NCBI GenBank assembly: GCA_902571015.1
Contig: CACGAC010000004.1
Span: 17,013-81,012 of the forward strand
DNA from: an uncultured Pelagibacteraceae bacterium
GTDB taxonomy: Bacteria; Pseudomonadota; Alphaproteobacteria; Pelagibacterales; Pelagibacteraceae
Direction: 5' to 3'
DNA: 64,000 nucleotides
In this document: positions 20,402-28,939 of the stretch, piece by piece
How the letters are laid out: each line of letters begins with the position of its first letter
Numbering within the stretch: position 1 is the stretch's first letter
Program-made: the position numbers and the translations under genes
The notes under the pieces: generated by a model
Database searches by the model: none
What the model was told of the DNA's origin: nothing
Seen by the model: only the letters and a program-made list of their open reading frames with translations

Positions 20402-20460
20402 AGGTTGTATTCAAGAAATATATTTGACTAAATTGAAAATTAATATCTTGAATACAACCT
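20402..20460. repeat. Perfect 15-bp inverted repeat / stem-loop
   Basis: AGGTTGTATTCAAGA (20402-20416) and TCTTGAATACAACCT (20446-20460), 29-nt AT-rich loop. Confidence 0.85.
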
Positions 20461-20499
20461 ATCTAAAATTTATCATTTTCATACAAGGAGGTAGTTTTA

Positions 20500-20526
20500 A
20501 TGAATCAAATGCCACCTGACACTTAG
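20500..20526 (+). other. 8-codon mini-ORF MNQMPPDT with strong Shine-Dalgarno
   Basis: CAAGGAGGTAGTTTTA-ATGAATCAAATGCCACCTGACACTTAG. Confidence 0.4.
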
Positions 20527-20570
20527 CTGGGTAGCTTTATATTTCATAAAAACATAAACGAAAAAAATAA

Positions 20571-20648
20571 AAGTCCATTAGGACTTAAATGCCAAAAAGG
20601 CGACTAAGGGGAGCTCTTTTGGTTGGAGAACGAAAGAGCGAACCCCTT
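20571..20648 (+). ncRNA. Structured 3' segment of candidate ncRNA: hairpins AAGTCC/GGACTT, GCC/GGC and two-tier AAGGGG-GCTCTTT/AAAGAGC-CCCCTT
   Basis: Self-complementary segments read directly; last one could serve as terminator. Confidence 0.4.
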
Positions 20649-20664
20649 CGTTTAATCTTAAAAT

Positions 20665-21126
20665 TTAATGTGGTGCTCTAAATTTACTATGACAAGCTTT
20701 GCAATTGCTCCACATCATTTGAGTTAAAGTAGCTCTTACATCATCAGCATCCTCAAATAATGAAGATAATTTAACCATATCGTTTGACGCTTTTTTCATT
20801 AAATCATTAAACTCTTTTTTATTTTCCCAAATTAAAGGTAGAGCTTCAGTTTTAAAACCCTCTTTTGAATTATCCGGAAAATATTCTAACAAAGTTTTAT
20901 AATTTTCACTCATTTCTATCATTAAAGATTTAGCCTTATCAAATTCTCCTTTACTAGCCAAAGCTTGTACTCTTTTTGCAGTACTATAATTTTTGCTAAA
21001 CAAGGCTTTTCTTCCTTTTATTATTTCCTCAACGGACATTTCAGAATTAGCTGGAAGCGACAATATTACGAAAATTAAAATGCAGAAAAAATATTTAAAT
21101 ACATTTATGATATGATTAATTAACAT
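20665..21126 (-). CDS. Cytochrome c' (class II cytochrome c)
   Basis: Signal peptide, C-terminal WSNCKACHSKFRAPH heme motif. Confidence 0.88.
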   Translation of the reverse strand: MLINHIINVFKYFFCILIFVILSLPANSEMSVEEIIKGRKALFSKNYSTAKRVQALASKGEFDKAKSLMIEMSENYKTLLEYFPDNSKEGFKTEALPLIWENKKEFNDLMKKASNDMVKLSSLFEDADDVRATLTQMMWSNCKACHSKFRAPH

Positions 21127-21654
21127 ATGCGATTAAAAAACACTCTAACAGAATATGGAGCTATTTCAAAAATATTTCATTGGTTAAGTGCCGCAGTATT
21201 AATAATTCAAATTCCTCTAGGTATGTATCTAGTAGACATGGATTTCAGTGAAAAAAGATTAACCATAGAAAATATTCATGTTGCAGTCGGTATAAGTATA
21301 TTTTATTTAACTATACTAAGGCTTATATATAAAACTTTTAATCCAACCCCAAACTTAAATAATAATATTTTTCCTGGGCAAAAAATAATTGCAAAATTAA
21401 ATCATGTGTTTTTATATATTTCAATTTTAATGATAACAATCTCGGGTGCTCTAAAAAAATTATATAACGGTGAAGAGCTTAATATGTTTTTTTTCAATCT
21501 TGAAATTCAAGATAATTTTGAATTAGCGGAAATATTTTATGAAATTCATATTCTGGGCAATTATACACTTATCGCATTAATATCTTTACACATTTTTGCT
21601 GTTTTAATTCATAAAATATTGTTTAAGGAAAATTTGCTTAAAAGAATTTTATAA
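21127..21654 (+). CDS. Cytochrome b561
   Basis: KIFHWLSAAVLIIQIPLGMYL, IHVAVGISIFYLTILRLIY, spaced His residues. Confidence 0.88.
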   Translation: MRLKNTLTEYGAISKIFHWLSAAVLIIQIPLGMYLVDMDFSEKRLTIENIHVAVGISIFYLTILRLIYKTFNPTPNLNNNIFPGQKIIAKLNHVFLYISILMITISGALKKLYNGEELNMFFFNLEIQDNFELAEIFYEIHILGNYTLIALISLHIFAVLIHKILFKENLLKRIL

Positions 21655-22359
21655 AATAATACAAGTTAATTTGTCTTTAAATTTTAACTTATTTTTATAA
21701 TTTAATTCGATTTCTTGAATACCTTGTATAAGTTGTTTTTTTGATAAAGGTATTAACGTAGAAATATATCTATTTTTAATCATATCAAGATATTTCTTTT
21801 TACTTATTCTTACATTAAAAATAAATTTTTTTTTAATTCTTTGAGGATATAAATCTGTAATAATCTTAAATATTTTTTTATCTTTTATAAGAGATCTATT
21901 AAGTTTTAGTTTCATTAATTTAAAAGTTGGAATTTCGTTGTTTTCTGTATCTAAAGAAAAAATTATAATTTTACCTTTTGTATTTAATATTTTTTCTAAT
22001 GATTTTAATAATTTTTTTACCTTACTTAATTTTATTAAATGAATTGTTTGTTTAATCAAAATTAAATCAAACTTTTGACTTTTTCTCAAAGATAGATTTA
22101 AAATATTTGCTTTTTTAAATTTAATTCTTTTATCTCTATCTTTGTGATTAACAATATCTATGCCTAAAGGTTTATATTTAAGTTTTAATCTTGATTTTAA
22201 AGAACCTAAAATTTTCCCTCTTCCACAACCAATATCTAAAATTTTAAAATTTGAGTTAATTTTAGTATTTTTGATTAAAAAATTATTAAAAGAATTAATA
22301 TAATTTTGTGAAGATAACCAAGTTTTATTGTCCCAATTTTTAATGACAACTGATGCCAT
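21649..22359 (-). CDS. Class I SAM-dependent methyltransferase
   Basis: FKILDIGCGRGKILGSL motif I. Confidence 0.8.
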   Translation of the reverse strand: MASVVIKNWDNKTWLSSQNYINSFNNFLIKNTKINSNFKILDIGCGRGKILGSLKSRLKLKYKPLGIDIVNHKDRDKRIKFKKANILNLSLRKSQKFDLILIKQTIHLIKLSKVKKLLKSLEKILNTKGKIIIFSLDTENNEIPTFKLMKLKLNRSLIKDKKIFKIITDLYPQRIKKKFIFNVRISKKKYLDMIKNRYISTLIPLSKKQLIQGIQEIELNYKNKLKFKDKLTCIIL

Positions 22360-22783
22360 ATTTTTTTAATCTCCAATAATTATATGGCCATGGTGTTAAA
22401 AAACCCACAATAAGCATCAAAGGTACAACCCACCAGGTTAATATTGCTCCACCAGTTAAAAAGTAATCAGTTAAATTCATTGTGGTTTCCATGCTTATCA
22501 TTGAAATAAAACTCATCCCTAATGCTGTTTTTAAAGCTTTGTTAAATTCCAAATTTTGACGGATTAAAATAATTGTTTCTAAAATTATACTTGTAATCAA
22601 CCCATTGATAATTGCTAATATCATAATGGCTAAGACCGGGAACGGTATTTTAGTTAATTGAAAAAATAAAATTGTTCCAAAATCTCCAATCGAACACCCA
22701 AGTAAACACCACGCAGTATTTTTAGCACTTTGTTTCCATGTGTGTGAACAAGACCAATCAAATGTGGTGGATTCCATTCTCAT
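22340..22783 (-). CDS. DUF4396 membrane protein
   Basis: NTAWCLLGCSIGDFGTI, MISMETTMNLTDYF. Confidence 0.75.
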   Translation of the reverse strand: MRMESTTFDWSCSHTWKQSAKNTAWCLLGCSIGDFGTILFFQLTKIPFPVLAIMILAIINGLITSIILETIILIRQNLEFNKALKTALGMSFISMISMETTMNLTDYFLTGGAILTWWVVPLMLIVGFLTPWPYNYWRLKKYGISCH

Positions 22784-22799
22784 ATGATAATGTTTAGTT

Positions 22800-23480
22800 A
22801 TGATTTTTAAACAACTATTTGATCAAAAATCTAGCACATACACATACTTAATTGCCTCATCTAAAGGAAGAGAAGCTTTGATAATCGATCCAGTTTTAGA
22901 AAACGTAAGTAATTACATAATTTTATTAAATGAGTTAGATTTAAGATTAGTAAAAGTAATTGACACACATATACACGCTGATCATGTAACAGGTGCTTCA
23001 AAATTAAAAGATATTACGAAATGCTCAACAATAATGGGCGATCATACACCAGCAGATGCTGTTGAGATTAAAGTAAAAGATGATGAATATATAAATTTAG
23101 AAAATTTAAAAATTAAAGCTATGTATACTCCAGGTCATACTTCAGATAGTTATAGTTTTTTGATGGATAATTATCTTTTTTCTGGTGACACATTGCTGAT
23201 AAATGGAACAGGTCGAACTGATTTTCAAAATGGAGATTCGAAAGATGCATATAACTCAATTTTTAATAAACTATTAAAACTTCCTGATGAAACTTTTTTA
23301 TATCCTGCTCACGATTATAAAGGAGAGAAAGTGAGCACTATTGGTAAAGAAAAAAAACAAAATCCAAGATTACAGGTTAGTAGTGTAGATGAATATGTTG
23401 AGTTAATGAACAATCTAAAACTAAACAAACCCGCTGAAATTGATTTTAATGTTGCAAAAAATATTAATTTAGGTGCTTAA
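22800..23480 (+). CDS. MBL-fold persulfide dioxygenase (ETHE1-like)
   Basis: DTHIHADHVTGA, TPGHTSDSYSF, FSGDTLLINGTGRTDFQ, PAHDYKG. Confidence 0.92.
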   Translation: MIFKQLFDQKSSTYTYLIASSKGREALIIDPVLENVSNYIILLNELDLRLVKVIDTHIHADHVTGASKLKDITKCSTIMGDHTPADAVEIKVKDDEYINLENLKIKAMYTPGHTSDSYSFLMDNYLFSGDTLLINGTGRTDFQNGDSKDAYNSIFNKLLKLPDETFLYPAHDYKGEKVSTIGKEKKQNPRLQVSSVDEYVELMNNLKLNKPAEIDFNVAKNINLGA

Positions 23481-23481
23481 T

Positions 23482-23871
23482 TTAAATTGAGGCTTTTAAT
23501 GCTTCGTAAATTAAATCTTCGGTTGTTTCACCAATACTTCTATAAACTTCTTGATTACCTTTAAAGATTATTAATGTTGTTTGATATTGTACATCAAAAA
23601 AATCAGAGATTTCCTTTTTAGTCACATCGAATGAAAAATATTCAATATTATCAAATTTAATGTCTAATAATTCACCTTTATTTTTTGCATTCTGAAGAAT
23701 TTTCATTTGACCAGCACATGATGGGCAATATTTTATCCAAGAACTGATTACTACAATTTTTCCATCTGATTGAGCTTTATCAAACAACTCTTTCTTAAAA
23801 GTTGTTTCTTTTTCCATTGCATTTGCACTTAATGAAAATAAAAAGAAAATTGATATTAATATTTTTTTCAT
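23482..23871 (-). CDS. Secreted thioredoxin-like protein
   Basis: Signal peptide; SSWIKYCPSCAGQM CxxC-like active site. Confidence 0.75.
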   Translation of the reverse strand: MKKILISIFFLFSLSANAMEKETTFKKELFDKAQSDGKIVVISSWIKYCPSCAGQMKILQNAKNKGELLDIKFDNIEYFSFDVTKKEISDFFDVQYQTTLIIFKGNQEVYRSIGETTEDLIYEALKASI

Positions 23872-23878
23872 ATTTTTT

Positions 23879-24193
23879 TTATACCATAAAAATTAAAAAC
23901 CAATAAGAAGCTAGCCCTGAGATAATTGTCGCAATAATATTTTGACTTATTATTCCAATTAACATTGCAATTATTGCTGCCATTATCTTTGGATTGTTTT
24001 CTAATTGGAAATCTCCAGAGTTATCCAAAAAAATAGCAGGAAATATAATTGCAGGAAAAATTGCTGAAGGCACAAAAGAGAGAATTTCTCTTATTCTATC
24101 ATTGAACATTTCTTTCTTTAATAATGCTATCATTGAAAACCTTGTCAAAAAAGTTATCAAACCACAGTATATAATTAATAGCCAGTTACTCAT
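23879..24193 (-). CDS. azlD: Branched-chain amino acid transport protein AzlD
   Basis: 104-aa AzlD-like membrane protein adjacent to AzlC. Confidence 0.85.
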   Translation of the reverse strand: MSNWLLIIYCGLITFLTRFSMIALLKKEMFNDRIREILSFVPSAIFPAIIFPAIFLDNSGDFQLENNPKIMAAIIAMLIGIISQNIIATIISGLASYWFLIFMV

Positions 24194-24881
24194 TTTTTTT
24201 ATTCAACTTAGTTAAAATTGCTGCTGTCAGTAAAGCAGTTACTCCAGCGACAATTACATATGCTTTATAAGGAACATAATTAAATCCAAACGTTGCCACT
24301 AATCCTGAAATAATTATCACAATCACATTTATCAATTTTCTAAAATCATTAACCAGTAATGCTAAAAAAGTTAACGGTACTGCAAAACTTAAGCCTAGTT
24401 TTTCAGGAATAAAAGCTCCCAAAACAATTCCTAAAAAAGTAGTTGTCTGCCAAATTACCCAACAAGTAATACCACCACCAAATAAATGAAAATATTTATC
24501 TTTATCGTTATTTTTTTTAAAGTATTCATTTGATCTTGCAAAAGCCTGGTCAATTAAAAAATAAGAAATTACAATTTTCCAAATAAGTTTTAAATCTGAT
24601 AAATGCTCTGAAACTACAGCTCCATACAAAAGATGTCTTGAGTTTACTGCTCCAACTGAACTGATTATGACTAAAGACGAAGCACCTCCAGAAAATAATT
24701 GAAGTAAAATAATTTGTGATGCTCCACCAAAAATTATTAGGGACATCCCCATTGTTTCTATTGGACTAAATCCAATATCAATTGAAAGAACCCCAAATAT
24801 TAAACCAAATGGGACAACTGGTATCATCAGGGGGCTAACATCAAAAACCCCTTTTAAAAAAACTCTAAATTTATTTTTCAT
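24186..24881 (-). CDS. azlC: Branched-chain amino acid export protein AzlC
   Basis: GVLSIDIGFSPIETMGMSLIIFGGASQ, NSRHLLYGA. Confidence 0.92.
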   Translation of the reverse strand: MKNKFRVFLKGVFDVSPLMIPVVPFGLIFGVLSIDIGFSPIETMGMSLIIFGGASQIILLQLFSGGASSLVIISSVGAVNSRHLLYGAVVSEHLSDLKLIWKIVISYFLIDQAFARSNEYFKKNNDKDKYFHLFGGGITCWVIWQTTTFLGIVLGAFIPEKLGLSFAVPLTFLALLVNDFRKLINVIVIIISGLVATFGFNYVPYKAYVIVAGVTALLTAAILTKLNKKNE

Positions 24882-24896
24882 TTTAGAGAGTTTTTA

Positions 24897-25958
24897 TTAG
24901 AAGCAAACAATATGATCAATATGAATTGGTCTTTTAATACCAAATTTTTCATTCTCCTCATGTTGGTGAATATGATGAGAGTGAACAAAAACCGGGATTA
25001 ATAAATTACTTGGTGTTTTGAGGGTATAAATAAAATTTGTACCCCTAAACTTTCTATCTATAACTTCAAACTTTAAATTACTTTGATCATCATGATGTAA
25101 GTCTTCTGGTTGAACCAAAAGTTTTACTTTTGATCCAATTGGAAAAGGTTTATTAAAATTACCAGTAATTGTTCCAAGATCTTTATTTTCTAAGCTCTTA
25201 GGACTCGTAACCTCTGCAGGAATAAGAATGCCTCTATTTAAAAAATTAACTACCTCTATTGAGTTGGGTAAATGATAAACATTATATGGATCGTCAAATT
25301 GTTTGAGTTCCTGATTTAAAATAATTCCACATTTTGATCCTAAATAAAATGCTTCATAAGAGTCATGAGTTACAATTATTGTTGAAATTTTTAATTTATT
25401 AAGAATTTTTTTTAGTCTAACTTGAATTTCTTCTTTAAAACTTTGATCTACATTTGATAAAGGCTCATCTAACAATAATAAATCTGGTTGAGTCATTAAA
25501 GATCTTGCTAATGAAGCTCGTTGTGCTTCGCCAGCACTTATCTCATGTGGGTATTTGTTGAGAATATGAGATATATCTAATAAATCGATAATCTCTTTTA
25601 CATCAATTTTTTTTTCAATTTTTTCTTTATTTTTCTCTGAACCTAATAAAATATTTTTTTGAACGTCATAATGTGGAAATAAACTATTATCTTGAAAAGC
25701 GAGAGATACATTTCTATTTTCAGGTTCAATATTAATTTTTTCTGATGAAAGAACTTTTCCATTTAATTCTATTAAACCTTTTTTTATTCTTTCTAAGCCA
25801 GCGATCGTTCTAAGTATGGTAGTTTTTCCAATACCAGATGGGCCCAAAAGGCAAATTACATCACCTTCATTCTCAATTGAAAAAGAAACATTTTTAACTT
25901 TAGTTTTTCCATCAATATTAAAATCAACATTTTTTATTTCAAAAAAATTTTTACTCAT
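24897..25958 (-). CDS. fbpC: Fe(III) ABC transporter ATP-binding protein
   Basis: GPSGIGKTTILRTIAGLE, SAGEAQRASLARSL, LLLDEPLSNVD; next to Fe permease. Confidence 0.88.
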   Translation of the reverse strand: MSKNFFEIKNVDFNIDGKTKVKNVSFSIENEGDVICLLGPSGIGKTTILRTIAGLERIKKGLIELNGKVLSSEKINIEPENRNVSLAFQDNSLFPHYDVQKNILLGSEKNKEKIEKKIDVKEIIDLLDISHILNKYPHEISAGEAQRASLARSLMTQPDLLLLDEPLSNVDQSFKEEIQVRLKKILNKLKISTIIVTHDSYEAFYLGSKCGIILNQELKQFDDPYNVYHLPNSIEVVNFLNRGILIPAEVTSPKSLENKDLGTITGNFNKPFPIGSKVKLLVQPEDLHHDDQSNLKFEVIDRKFRGTNFIYTLKTPSNLLIPVFVHSHHIHQHEENEKFGIKRPIHIDHIVCF

Positions 25959-27570
25959 TATTATCTCTTAATATATATTTAGATGTAATTATAATGAAAG
26001 AAGTTGCAATTAAAATTAAAAATAATGATGGGACTGCAGCAGCCTCTAATAAATCTTCGGATGCGGATATATAAGCTGTAGTTGCAAAAGTCTCAAAATT
26101 AAAAGGTCTCAAGATTAAAGTAATAGGTAATTCCCTTATAATCTCTAAAGAAATCAATATACAAACAAATAATAAAGAGTTTCTCAAGAAGGGTATATGA
26201 ATATTCATAAATGTTTTTCGTTTTGAATAACCTAGTAAATAAGAACTTTCATCGACTGATATATTAATTTTTTCATATCCAGATTTAATTCCATTAAAGG
26301 CCAAAGAATAAAATCTCACAAAATACACGAGAACTAATCCTAAAATAGAGCCAATAAATATTTTCTTGATAGAAAATAATCCTAGATTTTTAACAACACT
26401 CTCGTCGAACCAAGCTATAAAAGTTATAAATGCAACTGCTAAAATTACACCAGGTATTGCATATCCCGAAATTGATAAAGTTGATAAAATATTTAAAGTT
26501 TTATTTTTTGTAACTCTATTTCCATAGTTTGAGATTAAAGAAAACATTATCAATACAAAGCTTGATAAAATAACTAAATAAAGTGTATTACCCAAAAGAT
26601 TAATAATTTGTAGATCAAATAAATTTTCTGGAAATTTAATTGTCCAATAAAACATTTGACTTAAAGGAAATAAAAAACTTAAAAAGAAAACAAGAAAACA
26701 AAAAAGGAAAGCAGCTATTGATTTGGTTCCCTTAAGTTGTAACTTCTGTTTTTGTTTAAAACCTCCTTTTGAATTAAAGTGATATTTCGCCTTATTTCTT
26801 GATAAATTTTCTAATATAAACAAGGCAAATATGAACAATAATAAGAAGAATGATAACTGGTTTGCAAAAGCAAGGTCATCAAATGTTATCCATGAATTAT
26901 ATATTCCTGTAGTGAGTGTATTTATTGAAAAAAAATCTACTGCCCCAAATTCTGCTAGTGTTTCCATTGCGACCAAAGATAAGCCTGCAACTATTGCCGG
27001 TCGTGCTGCAGGAAGAATAATTGAATATAATGTTTTAAAATTTGTAAAACCCAAGTTTTTACCTAGGTCAATGAAGTTTTGTGATTGATATAAAAACGAA
27101 GCTCTAGCTAAAATATATACGTATGCAAATAATGAAAAAGAAAGAGATAGTATGACTCCAATCATTCCATCAAATTTTGGAATATATAAATTATAATTTT
27201 TATCTCCAAAAAAGTTTTTTAAGATAGAATATGCTGTACCGTAATTTTCAAAAAAGGCTGTTAATGAATAAGCATAAATATATGGAGGAACTGCAAATGA
27301 TAGTATCAATGCCCATTTAAAAAAATTACTTAATGGAAATTCATAAAAAGATACCAAGTATGCAGTTCCAGTTCCAATCAAAAAAGTTAATAATAGAACA
27401 CTTATCAATAAAATTATGGAGTTAGAAATATACTCAAATAAAAAAGTATCTTTTAAAATTTCATAGTAATTTGATGTGGATTCAAAAAAACTTAAAAATA
27501 CAGTTAGAATTGGAATAATAACAAAAATAGAAATTAAAAGAGAGGATATATACCAAAAATTTATTCTCAT
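25951..27570 (-). CDS. fbpB: Fe(III) ABC transporter permease (fused double permease)
   Basis: 539 aa; two EAA-like loops (LGFTNFKTLYSIILPAARPAIVAG; LGYSKRKTFMNIHIPFLRNSL). Confidence 0.9.
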   Translation of the reverse strand: MRINFWYISSLLISIFVIIPILTVFLSFFESTSNYYEILKDTFLFEYISNSIILLISVLLLTFLIGTGTAYLVSFYEFPLSNFFKWALILSFAVPPYIYAYSLTAFFENYGTAYSILKNFFGDKNYNLYIPKFDGMIGVILSLSFSLFAYVYILARASFLYQSQNFIDLGKNLGFTNFKTLYSIILPAARPAIVAGLSLVAMETLAEFGAVDFFSINTLTTGIYNSWITFDDLAFANQLSFFLLLFIFALFILENLSRNKAKYHFNSKGGFKQKQKLQLKGTKSIAAFLFCFLVFFLSFLFPLSQMFYWTIKFPENLFDLQIINLLGNTLYLVILSSFVLIMFSLISNYGNRVTKNKTLNILSTLSISGYAIPGVILAVAFITFIAWFDESVVKNLGLFSIKKIFIGSILGLVLVYFVRFYSLAFNGIKSGYEKINISVDESSYLLGYSKRKTFMNIHIPFLRNSLLFVCILISLEIIRELPITLILRPFNFETFATTAYISASEDLLEAAAVPSLFLILIATSFIIITSKYILRDNNE

Positions 27571-27606
27571 AATTTATATTCCGCCTTATAAATATGGAAA
27601 GTATTT

Positions 27607-27635
27607 GTGTCCACACTTTAAAAAAGCGTGGACAC
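27607..27635 (-). terminator. Attenuator-like hairpin between iron SBP and permease genes
   Basis: GTGTCCAC...GTGGACAC 8-bp stem with T-rich segment in the loop on the coding strand. Confidence 0.6.
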
Positions 27636-27646
27636 CCAGAAAAAAA

Positions 27647-27820
27647 TCAAAAATCAAATACTTTTAGGATATGCGGAACCTCCCTAGTTTTAATTTCTGA
27701 AATTTTTCTATCATTTATTCTTTTATCGATTTTTTTACATTCAAAATAACATGGAGTGCATCCCTTAGAGGATTTATTAAAATCAATATCCGAAATAAAT
27801 TTCTTTTTATTTTTCACCAT
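27647..27820 (-). CDS. 57-aa Cys-containing small protein (CxxCx3C) coupled to iron SBP gene
   Basis: MVKNKKKFISDIDFNKSSKGCTPCYFECKKIDKRINDRKISEIKTREVPHILKVFDF*; start 1 nt after SBP stop; not in ORF track. Confidence 0.6.
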   Translation of the reverse strand: MVKNKKKFISDIDFNKSSKGCTPCYFECKKIDKRINDRKISEIKTREVPHILKVFDF

Positions 27821-27821
27821 T

Positions 27822-28850
27822 TTATTTCCAGCCGGCAGCTGTCATTACTTCTAACGCATCTGCTTGTTTAGCTCCATAACTAGAAACTTTTGTTTTAAGA
27901 TCTTGTTTAAAATCTAAACCAATATTGTTTACCACTAATGGATTTGCTGAGACATTATCAATCATTGGAAACTCAAAGGTATTATTTACAAAATGTTCTT
28001 GAGACTCTGGTGTTAATAAAAACTCTACAAGTTTAATGGCATTAGTTTTATTAGGAGCATTTTTTACTAATGCTGCACAACTAATATTCATATGAGTTCC
28101 TCTATCACCTTGATTAGGAAAAAAAGCTTTAACTTTTTTTGCAGCTTCTTGTTGTTCGGGACCCTTTTTACCAGACAACATTAATGCAAGATAGTAAGTG
28201 TTAGCTACGGCAATGTCAGCTTCGCCAGCTGCAACTGCCATTATTTGTGCTCTATCATTTCCTTTAGGCATCCTAGCCATATTAGACACAACTCCTTTCG
28301 CCCATTCAGCTGTTGCTTTTTTTCCATTATTTTTAACTAATGAAGCTACAAGTGATTTATTATAGATATTGTTGGATGCTCTTATAACTAGTCTACCTTT
28401 CCATTTTGGATCAGCTAGACTTTCGTAAGTTAAACCAGATAGCTCAGCTCCAGAAACTCTTTCAGGTGAATAATAAACTATTCTTGCTCTTTTTGCGATT
28501 CCGGTCCAATGGCTTGTTCTAAAATTTGCTGGCACTACTGCTTTAATAGCTGCAGATGTTAAACCAGATTGAGTCATTCCCTTTGATTTAAATACTCCAC
28601 ATCTTCCTGCGTCAGCAGTAATGTAAAGGTCTGCGGAAGAGTCGACACCCTCTTCTATCATTCTTTTTTCAAGTGCGCCTGCCTTACCATTTATCAAGTT
28701 AACCTTAATTCCTGTTTTATTTGTAAACTTGTTATAAAGTTCAGCGTCAGCCTTATAATGTCTTGCGTTAAAAACATTTACTTCATTTGCCATCACAACT
28801 GATGATGTAAATAAAGATGCTATCAATGCAAAAATTGATATTTTTCTCAT
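27822..28850 (-). CDS. fbpA: Fe(III) ABC transporter substrate-binding protein
   Basis: Signal peptide MRKISIFALIASLFTSSVVMA; EVNVFNARHYKADAELYNKFTNKTGIKVNLI; start placed at MRKIS rather than the ORF-track extension. Confidence 0.92.
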   Translation of the reverse strand: MRKISIFALIASLFTSSVVMANEVNVFNARHYKADAELYNKFTNKTGIKVNLINGKAGALEKRMIEEGVDSSADLYITADAGRCGVFKSKGMTQSGLTSAAIKAVVPANFRTSHWTGIAKRARIVYYSPERVSGAELSGLTYESLADPKWKGRLVIRASNNIYNKSLVASLVKNNGKKATAEWAKGVVSNMARMPKGNDRAQIMAVAAGEADIAVANTYYLALMLSGKKGPEQQEAAKKVKAFFPNQGDRGTHMNISCAALVKNAPNKTNAIKLVEFLLTPESQEHFVNNTFEFPMIDNVSANPLVVNNIGLDFKQDLKTKVSSYGAKQADALEVMTAAGWK

Positions 28851-28878
28851 TATTTCTCCATTCTTCCGCATGATTTAA

Positions 28879-28918
28879 TTGAGAATGAGAACTATTCTCA
28901 TTGAGAATGATTATCAAT
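28879..28918. promoter_or_regulatory. Fur-box-like operator
   Basis: ATTGAGAATGAGAACTATTCTCATTGAGAATGATTATCAAT overlapping GAGAAT/ATTCTC dyads upstream of iron SBP gene. Confidence 0.8.
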
Positions 28919-28939
28919 CGCAAAGATGTCGCAGGCTAT

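Noticed and set aside
20589-20681. 30-aa ORF MPKRRLRGALLVGERKSEPLRLILKFNVVL
   Set aside because: N-terminus superficially like ribosomal protein S17, but it runs through the terminator-like hairpin and into the 3' end of the cytochrome c' gene; more likely RNA structure than protein
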